A stretch of 33,060 bases of DNA, taken from contig DJJR01000053.1 of assembly GCA_002434245.1 (NCBI GenBank), forward strand, positions 1 through 33,060, read 5' to 3'. Under the pieces are notes generated by a model, which saw only the letters and a program-made list of their open reading frames with translations, ran no database searches and was not told the origin of the DNA. Below are positions 17,148 through 25,542 of this stretch, in pieces. The translations under genes were made by a program, and so were the position numbers. The DNA comes from Pelosinus fermentans. Lineage in GTDB: Bacteria; Bacillota; Negativicutes; DSM-13327. The number at the start of each line of letters is the position of its first letter. The first letter of the stretch is position 1.

Positions 17148-17239
17148 AAACGCGAAGATGCGAAGAGGAATACGAAGGACACGAAGAATAGAAAAGATCA
17201 TTCTTCGTGTCCTTCATTTTTCTTCGCGTCTTCGCGTTT
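17148..17239. repeat. Intergenic hairpin repeat, CGAAG type (copy 2), between convergent genes
   Basis: The outer arms pair AAACGCGAAGATGCGAAGA with TCTTCGCGTCTTCGCGTTT (one mismatch). The inner arms pair GAAGGACACGAAGAA with its perfect complement at 17201-17215. CGAAG cores start at 17153, 17161, 17173 and 17182. The hairpin is followed by CGTTTTTTTC on the plus strand and by a T-rich stretch on the minus strand. It therefore probably ends both the kimA-like and rluA-like transcripts. Confidence 0.78.
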
Positions 17240-17256
17240 AAACGTTTTTTTCTAGT

Positions 17257-18159
17257 TTAGGAATTTTCGCTGCGGCAAAAGTCGATAGCTCGGGTCAGGT
17301 CTGGGGGAAGAGGAGCTTGTACAGTAATTTCATGCTGATCTTTTATATGATTAAAGCTTACAGAGGACGCATGCAAGGCTTGTCTGGTTAGCCAAGAAGT
17401 GCGTATGCCATACATGCCATCTCCCAGAAGGGGATAGCCGATATGGGCAAGATGTACTCGAATCTGATGAGTTCTTCCTGTATCTAACCGCAGCTCGATT
17501 AATGATGTCTCTGAAAAATTATGGAGAGTATGATAATGGGTAATAGCCGGATCTCCTTTTTCCCTTACTGCACGTCGATTTGCCATAGTAGGATGAAAAC
17601 CAATAGGAACATCAATAGTAGCGGAAGGAGGATGAACAATTCCCTTTACCAAAGCCCAATAAACACGCTTTAGCGTTCTGTCTTTTAGTTGCTGCTCTAA
17701 GATAAATTGGCTGCGATCGTCTTTAGCAAAAATTACACATCCGGAAGTTTCCCGATCTAATCGGTGTATAGGGCGGATGGTAGTCACTATGCCTTGCTGC
17801 TGAAGATGGTAGGCCAGATAATTGGCTAATGTGCCCTTAGTAGTTTGCCCAGTGGGGTGGACAAGCTGATAGGCGGGCTTATTTAGGACTAACATATAAT
17901 CATCTTCATATAGAATCTCAACGCTTCCTTCCTCTGGCTCAACTCCGTAAGCCATATCCTGCGCCATAAGAACGCGTAAAACATCGTTGGATTTTACCTT
18001 TCGTTGGAGAAAAACTTTCTTCCCATTTAAAAGAATCCCCTTTTGTCTTGTTAGCTTTTGAATTTTTCTTCCGGAATACTGCAAAATAGTTTTTAAATAT
18101 TCTTCAAGGGTCAGACCCTCATGTTCCTTCAGGACTTTATAGGTTGCAAATGATTTCAT
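17257..18159 (-). CDS. RluA-family 23S rRNA pseudouridine synthase
   Basis: This 300-residue enzyme converts uridine to pseudouridine in RNA, most likely in rRNA. The catalytic aspartate is in HRLDRETSGCVIFAKD, the RluA-family motif. An S4-like RNA-binding segment lies at the N-terminus (LEEYLKTILQYSGRKIQKLTRQKGILLNGKK region). RTHQIRVHLAHIGYPLLGD near the C-terminus is also characteristic. I chose the ATG at 18159 (MKSFATYKV), preceded by AAGAAGG on its strand; an upstream ATG at 18222 lacks a ribosome-binding site and adds a non-conserved leader. The gene converges on the kimA-like gene and diverges from the ggt pseudogene. The exact RNA target (RluA, RluC or RluD type) is not determined. 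Confidence 0.9.
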   Translation of the reverse strand: MKSFATYKVLKEHEGLTLEEYLKTILQYSGRKIQKLTRQKGILLNGKKVFLQRKVKSNDVLRVLMAQDMAYGVEPEEGSVEILYEDDYMLVLNKPAYQLVHPTGQTTKGTLANYLAYHLQQQGIVTTIRPIHRLDRETSGCVIFAKDDRSQFILEQQLKDRTLKRVYWALVKGIVHPPSATIDVPIGFHPTMANRRAVREKGDPAITHYHTLHNFSETSLIELRLDTGRTHQIRVHLAHIGYPLLGDGMYGIRTSWLTRQALHASSVSFNHIKDQHEITVQAPLPPDLTRAIDFCRSENS

Positions 18160-18423
18160 ATTAGTGAGCCTTCTTTCTCTTGTAAACAATTTGCTGGAAA
18201 GTTTAGTCATACTTATGTGCAATGATACAATATTTATTATAAAAATACAATCATGAAAGAAATAGGAAGATCAAAGAGCTGCGTAAATTTCAGAAGAAGG
18301 AAGATGCCTATCAGGGTAGAATAAATAACGTACAAGATCGTCGGAATATAGTTACGCTCACCTGGTTACGGCTAGATAGGATTGTTTTTCAAGAGTACAC
18401 TATAATATCAGGAGGATGAACAT

Positions 18424-20030
18424 ATGGATTTTGATGCTCTTTCTTATCCTTTTCCTTCAAAGCGTACCGTAGCTTTTGCGAAAAATGGAATGGTTGCTAC
18501 TTCCCAGCATTTGGCTGCGCAATCTGGACTGGATATTCTCAAAGCAGGCGGAAATGCCATTGATGCGGCAATTGCAGCTGCTGCCTGTCTAACAGTAGTG
18601 GAACCTACCTCTAATGGCATTGGTGGTGATGCTTTTGCCTTGGTTTGGGTAAAAGGCAAATTATATGGACTAAATTCCAGCGGACCATCACCCCAAAGCA
18701 TCTCTCTTGAAGCAGTGCGAAGAGAAGGTTTTAAAGAGATGCCTGCGTATGGCTTTACCCCAGTGACGGTTCCCGGGGTGCCAGCTGCATGGGCAGAGCT
18801 GTCAGCGCGTTTTGGCAAACTGCCTCTAAGTGAGGTGCTAAAGCCCGCGATTGATTATGCTCAAGCAGGATATCCTGTCTCTCCTATTGTGAGTAAGTAT
18901 TGGGCAATTGCATTTAAGAAGTATTCGAAATTTCTAAAGGGAAAAGAGTTTGCATCCTGGTTTACTACCTTTGCTCCCTTGAACAGAGCTCCTTATGCTG
19001 GCGAGATTGTTCAATTATTAGATCATGCTGCTACCTTACAGGAAATTGGTGATACAAAGGGAGAGTCTTTTTATCGAGGTTCTTTAGCAGAAAAAATAGG
19101 TGAATTCTCTCGAAGTTTTGGCGGGTATTTACAAGCTGATGATTTGGCTGCATATAAAGCAGAGTGGGTTCAGCCAATTAAAGTTGCCTATCGAGGTTTT
19201 GAGGTATGGGAAATACCGCCTAATGGTCATGGATTGGTTGCCCTTATGGCATTAAATATATTAATGGTTTACAGCTTAAAGAGCAAAATCCTATAGATGC
19301 TTATCATAAACAAATCGAAGCCATAAAAATTGCATTTGCTGATGGACAAAAATATATTGCCGATCCTAAGAATATGACAATAGGAGTTTCTGATTTACTT
19401 TCAGAGGGCTACGGACTGGAACGAAGAAAGTTGATTGGAGATGCTGCCATACTGCCAGAAGCAGGCAGACCTGATTCTGGAGGAACGGTATATTTAGCGA
19501 CAGCTGATAAGGAAGGCAATATGGTATCGTACATTCAAAGTAACTATATGGGCTTTGGCTCCGGTCTTGTTGTGCCAGGAACCGGGATTAGTCTGCATAA
19601 TCGCGGCAAAAATTTTTCCTTAGATCCCTTTCATGTCAATCGGCTGGAAGCTGGGAAAAAACCGTATCACACCATTATTCCGGGTTTTCTTACGAAAGAT
19701 AACAAAGCCCTAGGTCCATTTGGTGTTATGGGAGCCTTTATGCAGCCCCAAGGACATGTCCAGCTGCTGGTCAATATGATCGACTATAAATTAAATCCGC
19801 AAGCTGCTTTGGATGCACCACGCTGGCAATGGAAAGAAGGGAAAAGTATTGATTTAGAGCCGGGTTTCCCAATGTATTTGGCAGAAGCATTACTGCAAAA
19901 AGGTCATATTGTTAATCTGTCTCTTGAAACGGGCAGCTTTGGACGGGGGCAAGTCATCATAAGACAAGAAAATGGCACCTTTGCTGGAGGTACGGAAGGT
20001 CGTGCCGACAGTGCAATAGCTGCGTGGTGA
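18424..20030 (+). pseudogene. ggt: Gamma-glutamyltransferase, interrupted by one missing base
   Basis: Gamma-glutamyltransferase cleaves and transfers the gamma-glutamyl group of glutathione and related peptides; the proenzyme cuts itself in two. The first reading frame (18424-19296) encodes the N-terminal part, with GGNAIDAAIAAAACLTVVEP and GIGGDAFALVW. It leaves frame at 19261-19264. Restoring one A there (TTAAT to TTAAAT) gives NILNGLQLKEQNPIDAYHKQ and joins the rest, ending at 20030. The repaired product would be about 535 residues, the normal family length. The catalytic threonine is kept at 19485-19487 in DSGGTVYLATADKEGN. Since everything else is intact, this is a very recent mutation, a phase-variable site or a sequencing error. 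AGGAGGA precedes the ATG. Confidence 0.88.
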
Positions 20031-20065
20031 ATGAGTTATTGGGGAATGTATGATGGAGGTATAAT

Positions 20066-21964
20066 ATGTCTGCCGATATTCTGCTGGTTGCTCCTTATCC
20101 GAGTCTAAAGGTATTAGCTGAAAAAGTAAAAATACATAATGACATTTCCTTTGATATCGTTGTAGGAAACCTGAATGAAAGTTGGGATGAAGTAGATTCG
20201 CTTATTAGGCAAGGGGTAAAGGTAGTTTTGTCTCGAGGGGGAACTGCACAATATTTGCGGGAACAATTAGATATTCCCGTTGTGGATATGCCAGCAACAT
20301 CTTTTGATATTTTAAGTGCAATTAGTCTTGTAAACGGCAAAGGCTTTAAAAAAATTGCGTTTATTACAACTAGAAATATTATTGTGAAAACGGAACATTT
20401 TAATGAGATAATGAATGTTTCTCTTTGTTTTGAGCCAGTTAAAAGTTCTAAGGAAATTCCTAGCAAAGTACAAGAGTTAATCCAAGCAGGATTTGAAGCA
20501 ATTATTGGAGATGTCATTGCGACTCGACAGGCTGTTGCTCAGGGGATATGCGGTCAGTTATTAGAGTCAGGGTATGAGTCCTTGCTTTTAGGTCTTCAGG
20601 AAGCAAAGCAAGTTTTAGAAGCAGGTCAAAGAGAGAAAGCTCGCGTGAAACAAATGGAAGCTATTTTGAATATGATAACAGAGGCTGTCTTAACCATTGA
20701 TAAACAGGGGCAAGTAACTTTATATAATACTGCAGCAGAGAAAGTATTTGGTTATTTAAAAGCGGATGTAATAGGGCATCAACTTCCAGAATGTATACCT
20801 GAAAGCAAGTTAATCGAAACTCTTCAACGTAGGAAAGAGGAAAAACACCTTTTAATTGAAATTAATCATAAAAAAATAATCAGTAATCGAATTCCGATAG
20901 TAATTGATGATGAAATTCATGGGGCAGTAGCTATATTTGAAGAAGTGAGTCACATACAAAATCTTGAGTTAGATATTCGTAGTAAGCTAAATGAAAAGGG
21001 GCTGGTTGCCAAATATACATTTGCTCAGATTGAAAGTAATAGTTTACCAATTCAACAGGCGATAAAATTGGCACGGCAATATGCTAATTCCGATGGAACG
21101 TTGCTAATCTATGGTGAAACAGGCACAGGAAAAGAGGTATTTGCTCAGAGTATTCATAATGAAAGCAAGCGTAGTGCAGGTCCTTTTGTCTCTGTTAACT
21201 GCGCTGCTTTAAATGAGGGTCTGCTGGAGAGTGAGCTTTTCGGATATGTTGGGGGAGCATTTACTGGAGCAAACAAAGGGGGAAAACTCGGCCTTTTTGA
21301 AATGGCTCATGGAGGTACTGTTTTCTTAGACGAAATTGGTGAAATATCTCCCAGCTTTCAAGCAAAATTATTGCGGGTATTACAAGAAAAAGAGATAAGA
21401 AGAGTTGGTGGAAACCGCGTTATCCCTGTAAATATTCGTGTTATTTGCGCTACAAATCGAAGTCTAAGAGATGAGGTAAGTAACCACAAGTTTCGTGAAG
21501 ATTTATATTATCGTTTAACTGTATTAGAGATCAACCTTCCACCTTTAAGGGAACGAAAAGCGGATGTAGTGCCAATGGCCATTACTTTCTTAAAACAAGA
21601 GTGTATAAAAGAAAATAGAAATCTATTCTGGTATGATGATCACATCTTTCAGAGTCTTCTCAAATATGAATGGTATGGTAATGCACGGGAATTACATAAT
21701 TTTATCAATCGGCTGGTAATTTGCAGTGATGCAGGTGAGCTGAAAGAAAGTTTTATAGAAGAAATGGTGGATAAAAAGTTGGGTGAGAAGTGTTCTGATG
21801 AGCATATCAACATTCAAATTAGCAAGAATTTGAAGCAGATGGAAGCAGAAATAATTTTAAGAATGCTGCAGCGTTATGAAGGTGACAAAGACCGACTATG
21901 TCGAGAATATGGCATTAGCAAAACAACATTATGGAGAAAGCTCAATTTCAAAAATGAAAGATGA
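20066..21964 (+). CDS. PrpR-type sigma-54-dependent transcriptional activator
   Basis: This 632-residue enhancer-binding protein activates RNA polymerase carrying sigma-54. The N-terminal 190 residues resemble the PrpR_N sensor domain (LSRGGTAQYLREQLDIPVVD). A PAS domain follows (about 195-300; ILNMITEAVLTIDKQGQVTL). The AAA+ domain has Walker A GETGTGKE at about 350 and the sigma-54 contact loop GAFTGA at 397-402. Walker B is GGTVFLDEIGEI, and there is an RxxxLYYRL-type motif (REDLYYRLTVLEI). A Fis-type helix-turn-helix closes the protein (GISKTTLWRKL). The gene lies just upstream of a consensus -24/-12 promoter at 22249 that drives the dehydratase genes, which are its likely target. The effector is unknown. 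Confidence 0.93.
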   Translation: MSADILLVAPYPSLKVLAEKVKIHNDISFDIVVGNLNESWDEVDSLIRQGVKVVLSRGGTAQYLREQLDIPVVDMPATSFDILSAISLVNGKGFKKIAFITTRNIIVKTEHFNEIMNVSLCFEPVKSSKEIPSKVQELIQAGFEAIIGDVIATRQAVAQGICGQLLESGYESLLLGLQEAKQVLEAGQREKARVKQMEAILNMITEAVLTIDKQGQVTLYNTAAEKVFGYLKADVIGHQLPECIPESKLIETLQRRKEEKHLLIEINHKKIISNRIPIVIDDEIHGAVAIFEEVSHIQNLELDIRSKLNEKGLVAKYTFAQIESNSLPIQQAIKLARQYANSDGTLLIYGETGTGKEVFAQSIHNESKRSAGPFVSVNCAALNEGLLESELFGYVGGAFTGANKGGKLGLFEMAHGGTVFLDEIGEISPSFQAKLLRVLQEKEIRRVGGNRVIPVNIRVICATNRSLRDEVSNHKFREDLYYRLTVLEINLPPLRERKADVVPMAITFLKQECIKENRNLFWYDDHIFQSLLKYEWYGNARELHNFINRLVICSDAGELKESFIEEMVDKKLGEKCSDEHINIQISKNLKQMEAEIILRMLQRYEGDKDRLCREYGISKTTLWRKLNFKNER

Positions 21965-21981
21965 TATTTCATTTTTGAAAT
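21945..21981 (+). repeat. 15-bp perfect inverted repeat over the stop codon of the activator gene
   Basis: ATTTCAAAAATGAAA at 21945-21959 is the exact complement of 21967-21981, with a 7-nt spacer that contains part of the stop codon region. It directly precedes the terminator at 21991. It may stabilise the 3' end of the mRNA or be a protein-binding site. Confidence 0.6.
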
Positions 21982-21990
21982 CATACAAAT

Positions 21991-22022
21991 AAAAACCTAT
22001 TATAATAGGTTTTTATTTTTTT
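21991..22022 (+). terminator. Terminator of the sigma-54 activator gene
   Basis: AAAAACCTATTA and its perfect complement occupy 21991-22014, followed by a T-rich tract to 22022. A stem of about 10 bp with a TATA loop is expected. Confidence 0.8.
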
Positions 22023-22106
22023 CTACTATTGCAGATGCAACTGGTATTTTAGGCATTTTAAAGATTGAAATTTTTTAGAGTAAGATCCTATAGTCTTTAA
22101 GGGGAA

Positions 22107-22205
22107 CGTTGAACACAGAGTGCGCAGAGTAGACAGAGGACGCTGAGGAGGTGTTTTAGCTTATCCATCTTTTCTCCGTGTTCTCTGTGCCTCTGTGGTT
22201 CCTTC
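22107..22205. repeat. Intergenic hairpin repeat, CAGAG type (copy 2)
   Basis: CAGAG cores start at 22116, 22125 and 22134, exactly 9 nt apart. The right arm has CTCCG at 22174 and CTCTG at 22183 and 22191. The spacing of both arms is the same as in the copy at 13371. It lies between the activator terminator and the sigma-54 promoter. The rest of the 21965-22303 gap shows no gene. Confidence 0.75.
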
Positions 22206-22248
22206 GTTTTAATGTTTTAAAAGATGCGGCAGCGTTATTTCGTAATAT

Positions 22249-22264
22249 TGGCATAAGACTTGCA
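22249..22264 (+). promoter_or_regulatory. Sigma-54 (-24/-12) promoter
   Basis: TGGCATAAGACTTGCA carries the invariant GG and GC dinucleotides with exactly 10 nt between them, as in the TGGCAC-N5-TTGCA consensus. The first start codon downstream is at 22304 with a GGAGG site. The adjacent sigma-54 activator gene makes this call strong. Confidence 0.9.
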
Positions 22265-22303
22265 ACAAAATAATGATAAATAAAGATGGTGGAGGTTAAA
22301 AAA

Positions 22304-22384
22304 ATGTTTAAAGGTATCTTAAGTCCTGTTATTACTGTTTTGGATGAACATGGAAAAATTGATTTTCAGGGAAATGAAAAATGA
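22304..22384 (+). pseudogene. N-terminal remnant of a DHDPS/NAL-family aldolase gene
   Basis: A good ribosome-binding site (GGTGGAGG) and ATG 22304 open a 26-codon frame starting MFKGILSPVITVLDEHGKI. This is recognisable as the first strand and turn of the dihydrodipicolinate synthase/N-acetylneuraminate lyase family, which includes 2-keto-3-deoxy sugar acid aldolases. The normal product has about 300 residues; here the frame ends at TGA 22382-22384, overlapping the start of the next gene as ATGA. The arrangement looks like a deletion that removed the rest of the aldolase and joined its start to the dehydratase gene. It may still serve as a coupled leader that loads ribosomes for the downstream gene. 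Confidence 0.75.
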
Positions 22385-22677
22385 GAGAAACCAAAATTAA
22401 CGCACTTATTATTAAAAGTACTGATAGTGTTGCTGTCGTTACTGAACCACTGCAGGCGGGTAGGATAGCCACGTATAAAGTAAAGGGGGAGGAGAGAAGT
22501 ATTCTTGTAAAGGAAGATATTCCGATTTATCATAAAATTGCTGTATTTGATATTGAAAAAGGGCAAGGAGTATATAAATATGGTGAAAATATTGGCTGTG
22601 CTTCATGTGCAATTCAGACAGGCGAGCATGTTCATATACACAACTTAGAAAGCATGCGAGAAACGATAAAAAGGTAG
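22381..22677 (+). CDS. UxaA-family dehydratase small subunit (SAF domain)
   Basis: This 98-residue protein matches the N-terminal SAF domain of the altronate/galactarate dehydratase family, which here is encoded as a separate small subunit. Conserved features are the early KINALIIKSTDSVAVVTEPL and the end of the domain, GENIGCASCAIQTGEHVHIHN, corresponding to the family's GExIGxAxxxIxxGEHVHxHN motif. It starts within an ATGA overlap with the aldolase remnant, with a modest CAGGGA site, so translation is probably coupled. The large subunit follows 17 nt later. Split SAF/catalytic pairs are known in UxaA-like hydrolases and in sulfolactate sulfo-lyase; the neighbourhood of sugar-acid genes favours an aldonate or uronate-derived substrate. 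Confidence 0.85.
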   Translation: MRETKINALIIKSTDSVAVVTEPLQAGRIATYKVKGEERSILVKEDIPIYHKIAVFDIEKGQGVYKYGENIGCASCAIQTGEHVHIHNLESMRETIKR

Positions 22678-22694
22678 AAAGGAATTAAAGAAAA

Positions 22695-23855
22695 ATGAAT
22701 TTTTGGGGATACAAAAGACCCGATAAAAAAGTAGGTATTCGAAATCACGTGCTGATACTGCCGACTTGTGCTTGTTCCAGCGAGACTTGTAGAATGGTTG
22801 CGATGCAGGTAAAAGGCACAATCAACATTAGCAATCAAAATGGCTGTGCTCAAGTTGAAGATGATTTAGCAATAACGAAACAAGTCTTAGCAGGGCTTGC
22901 TGCAAATCCCAATGTATATGGAACTGTACTTATTGGACTTGGATGCGAAAATGCCCAGGCAAAGGACATGGAAAAACTCATTTGTTCAAAAACGAATAAA
23001 CCTCTTAAAACATTAATCATACAAGAAGAGGGAGGAACCATATCTACGATCAGAAAGGCAGTGGAATATGCACAGCAGATGGTGGAAGCTGCATCAGCAT
23101 TAAAAAAAGAACAGTTTCCTATTGCTGAGCTCATTGTGGGAACCAATTGTGGCGGATCGGATCCGACATCTGGTTTGGCAGCTAATCCTGTAGTGGGGAA
23201 TCTTAGTGATCAATTGGTTGATTTAGGCTCCACTTCGATTTTATGTGAAACCACGGAATTTATTGGGGCGGAACATATTTTGGCAAAGCAAGCTGACACG
23301 CCTCAAATTGCTCAGCAGATTTATGATATTATTAAACGCTATGAAGATCATTTAGCCAATGTGGGGCAAAGTTTACGCAATGGGAATCCATCACCTGGAA
23401 ATAAAGAAGGTGGTATCACAACATTAGAAGAAAAATCATTAGGGTGCATTCATAAAGGGGGGCATAGACCTATTGTAGAGGTTTTGGACTACGCCCAATG
23501 CCCCACGAAAAAAGGCTTAGTGATTATGGATACCCCAGGGTACGATATTGCATCTGTAACGGGAGTTGCTGCGGGAGGAGCCCAGGTTATGGTCTTCACT
23601 ACCGGCAGAGGGACGCCAACAGGAAATCCTATTATTCCAGTGATAAAAATCACAGCGAATCAATCCACATATGAAAAGATGAAAGATAATATGGATTTTG
23701 ATGCCAGCTCTGTTATTCGTAGTGAAAAATCGATTGACGAAATGGGAGCAGAGCTTCTTAAAGAAGTCCTTGCTGTTGCTAATGGGAGGGCTGTTAAAGC
23801 AGAAGTGTTAGGCTTTAATGAAATTGCCATTAGTAGGTTGTGCAACTATGTGTAA
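22695..23855 (+). CDS. UxaA-family dehydratase large (catalytic) subunit
   Basis: This 386-residue protein is the catalytic part of a UxaA/GarD-type sugar-acid dehydratase, which removes water from an aldonate or aldarate to give a 2-keto-3-deoxy product. Family landmarks are FWGYKRPDKKVGIRNHVLIL at the start and PTCACSSET, with NQNGCAQVEDD and GLGCENAQ following. NCGGSDPTSGLAANPVVG, CETTEFIGAEH, and the C-terminal MDTPGYDIASVTGVAAGGA with TTGRGTPTGNPIIPVIK complete the set. The conserved cysteines may hold iron. It follows the small subunit in the sigma-54-driven unit. Altronate is the natural guess given the uronate genes downstream, but galactarate or another acid is possible. Confidence 0.87.
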   Translation: MNFWGYKRPDKKVGIRNHVLILPTCACSSETCRMVAMQVKGTINISNQNGCAQVEDDLAITKQVLAGLAANPNVYGTVLIGLGCENAQAKDMEKLICSKTNKPLKTLIIQEEGGTISTIRKAVEYAQQMVEAASALKKEQFPIAELIVGTNCGGSDPTSGLAANPVVGNLSDQLVDLGSTSILCETTEFIGAEHILAKQADTPQIAQQIYDIIKRYEDHLANVGQSLRNGNPSPGNKEGGITTLEEKSLGCIHKGGHRPIVEVLDYAQCPTKKGLVIMDTPGYDIASVTGVAAGGAQVMVFTTGRGTPTGNPIIPVIKITANQSTYEKMKDNMDFDASSVIRSEKSIDEMGAELLKEVLAVANGRAVKAEVLGFNEIAISRLCNYV

Positions 23856-23985
23856 GCACTAATAAAAGAAGACATAATCAGTAGCTTAATTTATTGAATA
23901 TACAAAATTTTAGAATAATTACTATGTTTTTTTTAAGAAACGGGATATTGTTTAGGGTAACGGTATAGAAAAAGGAGGAACAAAA

Positions 23986-25281
23986 GTGAACAAACACGTT
24001 TCAGAAAAAAGAACAAATGTCCGGTGGGTGATAGCTATATTTATGTGGGCGGCAATTGCCATTAATTATTTGGATCGTACAGTTATGTCTGCAGCAGCCC
24101 CCAGTATGATGAAAGACTTAAATATTGGCCCAACTCAAATGGGAATTGTAATGTCTTCCTTTTTTTGGAGTTATGCCTTTTTTCAAATTCCTTCTGGTTG
24201 GCTGGCAGATCGTATTGGACAGCGGGTATGTTTAGCTGGATCTGTTGTATGGTGGTCTTTGGCTACGGCTGTAACGGCTCTGGCTAAAAGTGCAAATGGC
24301 CTAATTGGTGCTCGTATCTTTATGGGTATTGGTGAAGCTGGTGCGTATCCATGTAATGCTGGGGTAACAGCCAAATGGTTTCCGGATAAAGAGCGTGGGC
24401 GAGTAACCGCTATATTCGATAGCGGTACTAAATTTGGTACAGCTTTCACGATGCCGTTAGTGGCTTGGATGGTAGCGGTATATGGTTGGCAAGTACCTTT
24501 TGTAGTATGCGGCGCTGTTGGATTAATTTGGGCGGTATTATGGATGGCCTATTATAAAGATCCTGAAGAACACAAATATGTAAATCAAGCTGAGTTGAAA
24601 TATATTCGTGACGGTCAAGCAAAAAAAGAAGGTATTGATAATATTCAACCAATGAAATGGTATGAACTTCTCAAATATCGTAACGTCCTTGCAATGTGTT
24701 TAGGTTTTTTCTTATTCAATTATGCTATTTATTTCTTCATTACCTGGTTTCCTACCTACTTGGTTAAAGATCGGGGCATGCAGCTTATGACTATGGGATG
24801 GTTTGCCATGTTGCCACCTTTATGCGGTATTATAGCCCAGTGGACTGGTGGTATCTTAACTGACTATATGTATACGAAGACAGGATCACTAACAAAAGCG
24901 CGGAAGATTAATATGGTTGGCGGAATGCTTTTGGCTACATCAATCGCTTTTGCTGGCTTTGCAGAATCCAATACAGTAGCAATAGTACTACTTTGTGTGT
25001 CTTATGGAGGTCTTGCTTTTGCAGCCAGTGCGATTTGGTGTTTGCCAGGCGATGTTGCTCCTCGTAACATGACCTCAGTGTTGGGAGGGATTCAGAACGC
25101 AGCTTCCAATTGTGGTGGTATTCTCGGTCCCATTGTAACGGGATATATAATCGCAACAACAGGTTCTTTTGTTACGGCTCTTATCATTTCCGGTATTTGT
25201 TGTCTACTGGGTGCACTTGTATATTTATTTATGCTCAAAGATATTAAACCAATTGATGTTTCTGCAGGAAATGTCTTTTGA
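23986..25281 (+). CDS. MFS transporter, anion:cation symporter (hexuronate/glucarate) type
   Basis: This 431-residue major facilitator has twelve predicted membrane helices and is closest to the ACS family that imports hexuronates and sugar diacids (ExuT, GudP). Visible motifs are INYLDRTVMSAAAP after helix 1, GWLADRIGQRVC (the A-type loop motif between helices 2 and 3), and GIGEAGAYPCNAGVTAKWFP, which is typical of the ACS family. Translation begins at GTG 23986 behind AAAGGAGGAA. It is 130 nt after the dehydratase and has no clear promoter of its own, so it may be read from the sigma-54 promoter. A large hairpin follows it. Confidence 0.9.
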   Translation: MNKHVSEKRTNVRWVIAIFMWAAIAINYLDRTVMSAAAPSMMKDLNIGPTQMGIVMSSFFWSYAFFQIPSGWLADRIGQRVCLAGSVVWWSLATAVTALAKSANGLIGARIFMGIGEAGAYPCNAGVTAKWFPDKERGRVTAIFDSGTKFGTAFTMPLVAWMVAVYGWQVPFVVCGAVGLIWAVLWMAYYKDPEEHKYVNQAELKYIRDGQAKKEGIDNIQPMKWYELLKYRNVLAMCLGFFLFNYAIYFFITWFPTYLVKDRGMQLMTMGWFAMLPPLCGIIAQWTGGILTDYMYTKTGSLTKARKINMVGGMLLATSIAFAGFAESNTVAIVLLCVSYGGLAFAASAIWCLPGDVAPRNMTSVLGGIQNAASNCGGILGPIVTGYIIATTGSFVTALIISGICCLLGALVYLFMLKDIKPIDVSAGNVF

Positions 25282-25327
25282 TAGTGCTGGAAATCTCAAA
25301 GAATTAGAGTGAAATTGGTAGTCTTTG

Positions 25328-25378
25328 GTCAGACAGCTTTGAAAATGATTTTAAAATTGTTTTCAAAGGCTGCCTGAC
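25328..25378 (+). terminator. Large hairpin after the MFS gene, probable terminator
   Basis: GTCAGACAGCTTTGAAAA at 25328-25345 pairs with 25360-25378 (TTTTCAAAGGCTGCCTGAC) with small bulges. There is no long T-tract after it. It separates the MFS gene from the promoter at 25393. The right arm string GGCTGCCTGA recurs at 29965. Confidence 0.55.
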
Positions 25379-25392
25379 TATATAACCTGTAT

Positions 25393-25422
25393 TTGACATG
25401 GAGCCACTGTTGCTTATATAAT
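25393..25422 (+). promoter_or_regulatory. Consensus sigma-A promoter of the symporter-hutP-like operon
   Basis: Perfect TTGACA at 25393-25398 and perfect TATAAT at 25417-25422 are separated by 18 nt. The predicted start is near 25429, exactly where the NAG-rich leader begins. Confidence 0.88.
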
Positions 25423-25429
25423 CATTATG

Positions 25430-25477
25430 TAGAATAGTAGTATTAAAAACCTGTAAGATGATGTTGTAGGATGGCAG
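25430..25477 (+). promoter_or_regulatory. NAG-triplet-rich leader, candidate HutP-type binding site
   Basis: The first 50 nt of the predicted transcript contain UAG at 25430, 25435, 25438 and 25467, AAG at 25455 and CAG at 25475. HutP proteins bind RNA through spaced NAG (mostly UAG) triplets. The stretch lies just upstream of an intrinsic terminator in the leader of an operon that itself encodes a HutP-family protein. The spacing is irregular compared with the known Bacillus hut site, so this remains a prediction. Confidence 0.55.
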
Positions 25478-25498
25478 AATGGTGAATGAAACGATATG

Positions 25499-25529
25499 CA
25501 CTCCTAGTTGGGGTGTTTTTTTGTTTTTT
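25499..25529 (+). terminator. Leader (attenuator) terminator before the symporter
   Basis: CACTCC at 25499-25504 pairs with GGGGTG at 25510-25515 (one G-U pair) around the loop TAGTT. It is followed by seven T and, after one G, six more. It lies between a consensus promoter and the first gene of the operon, so most transcripts would stop unless termination is prevented. A UAG triplet is in the loop. Confidence 0.8.
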
Positions 25530-25542
25530 GCCGAATTTTGCA

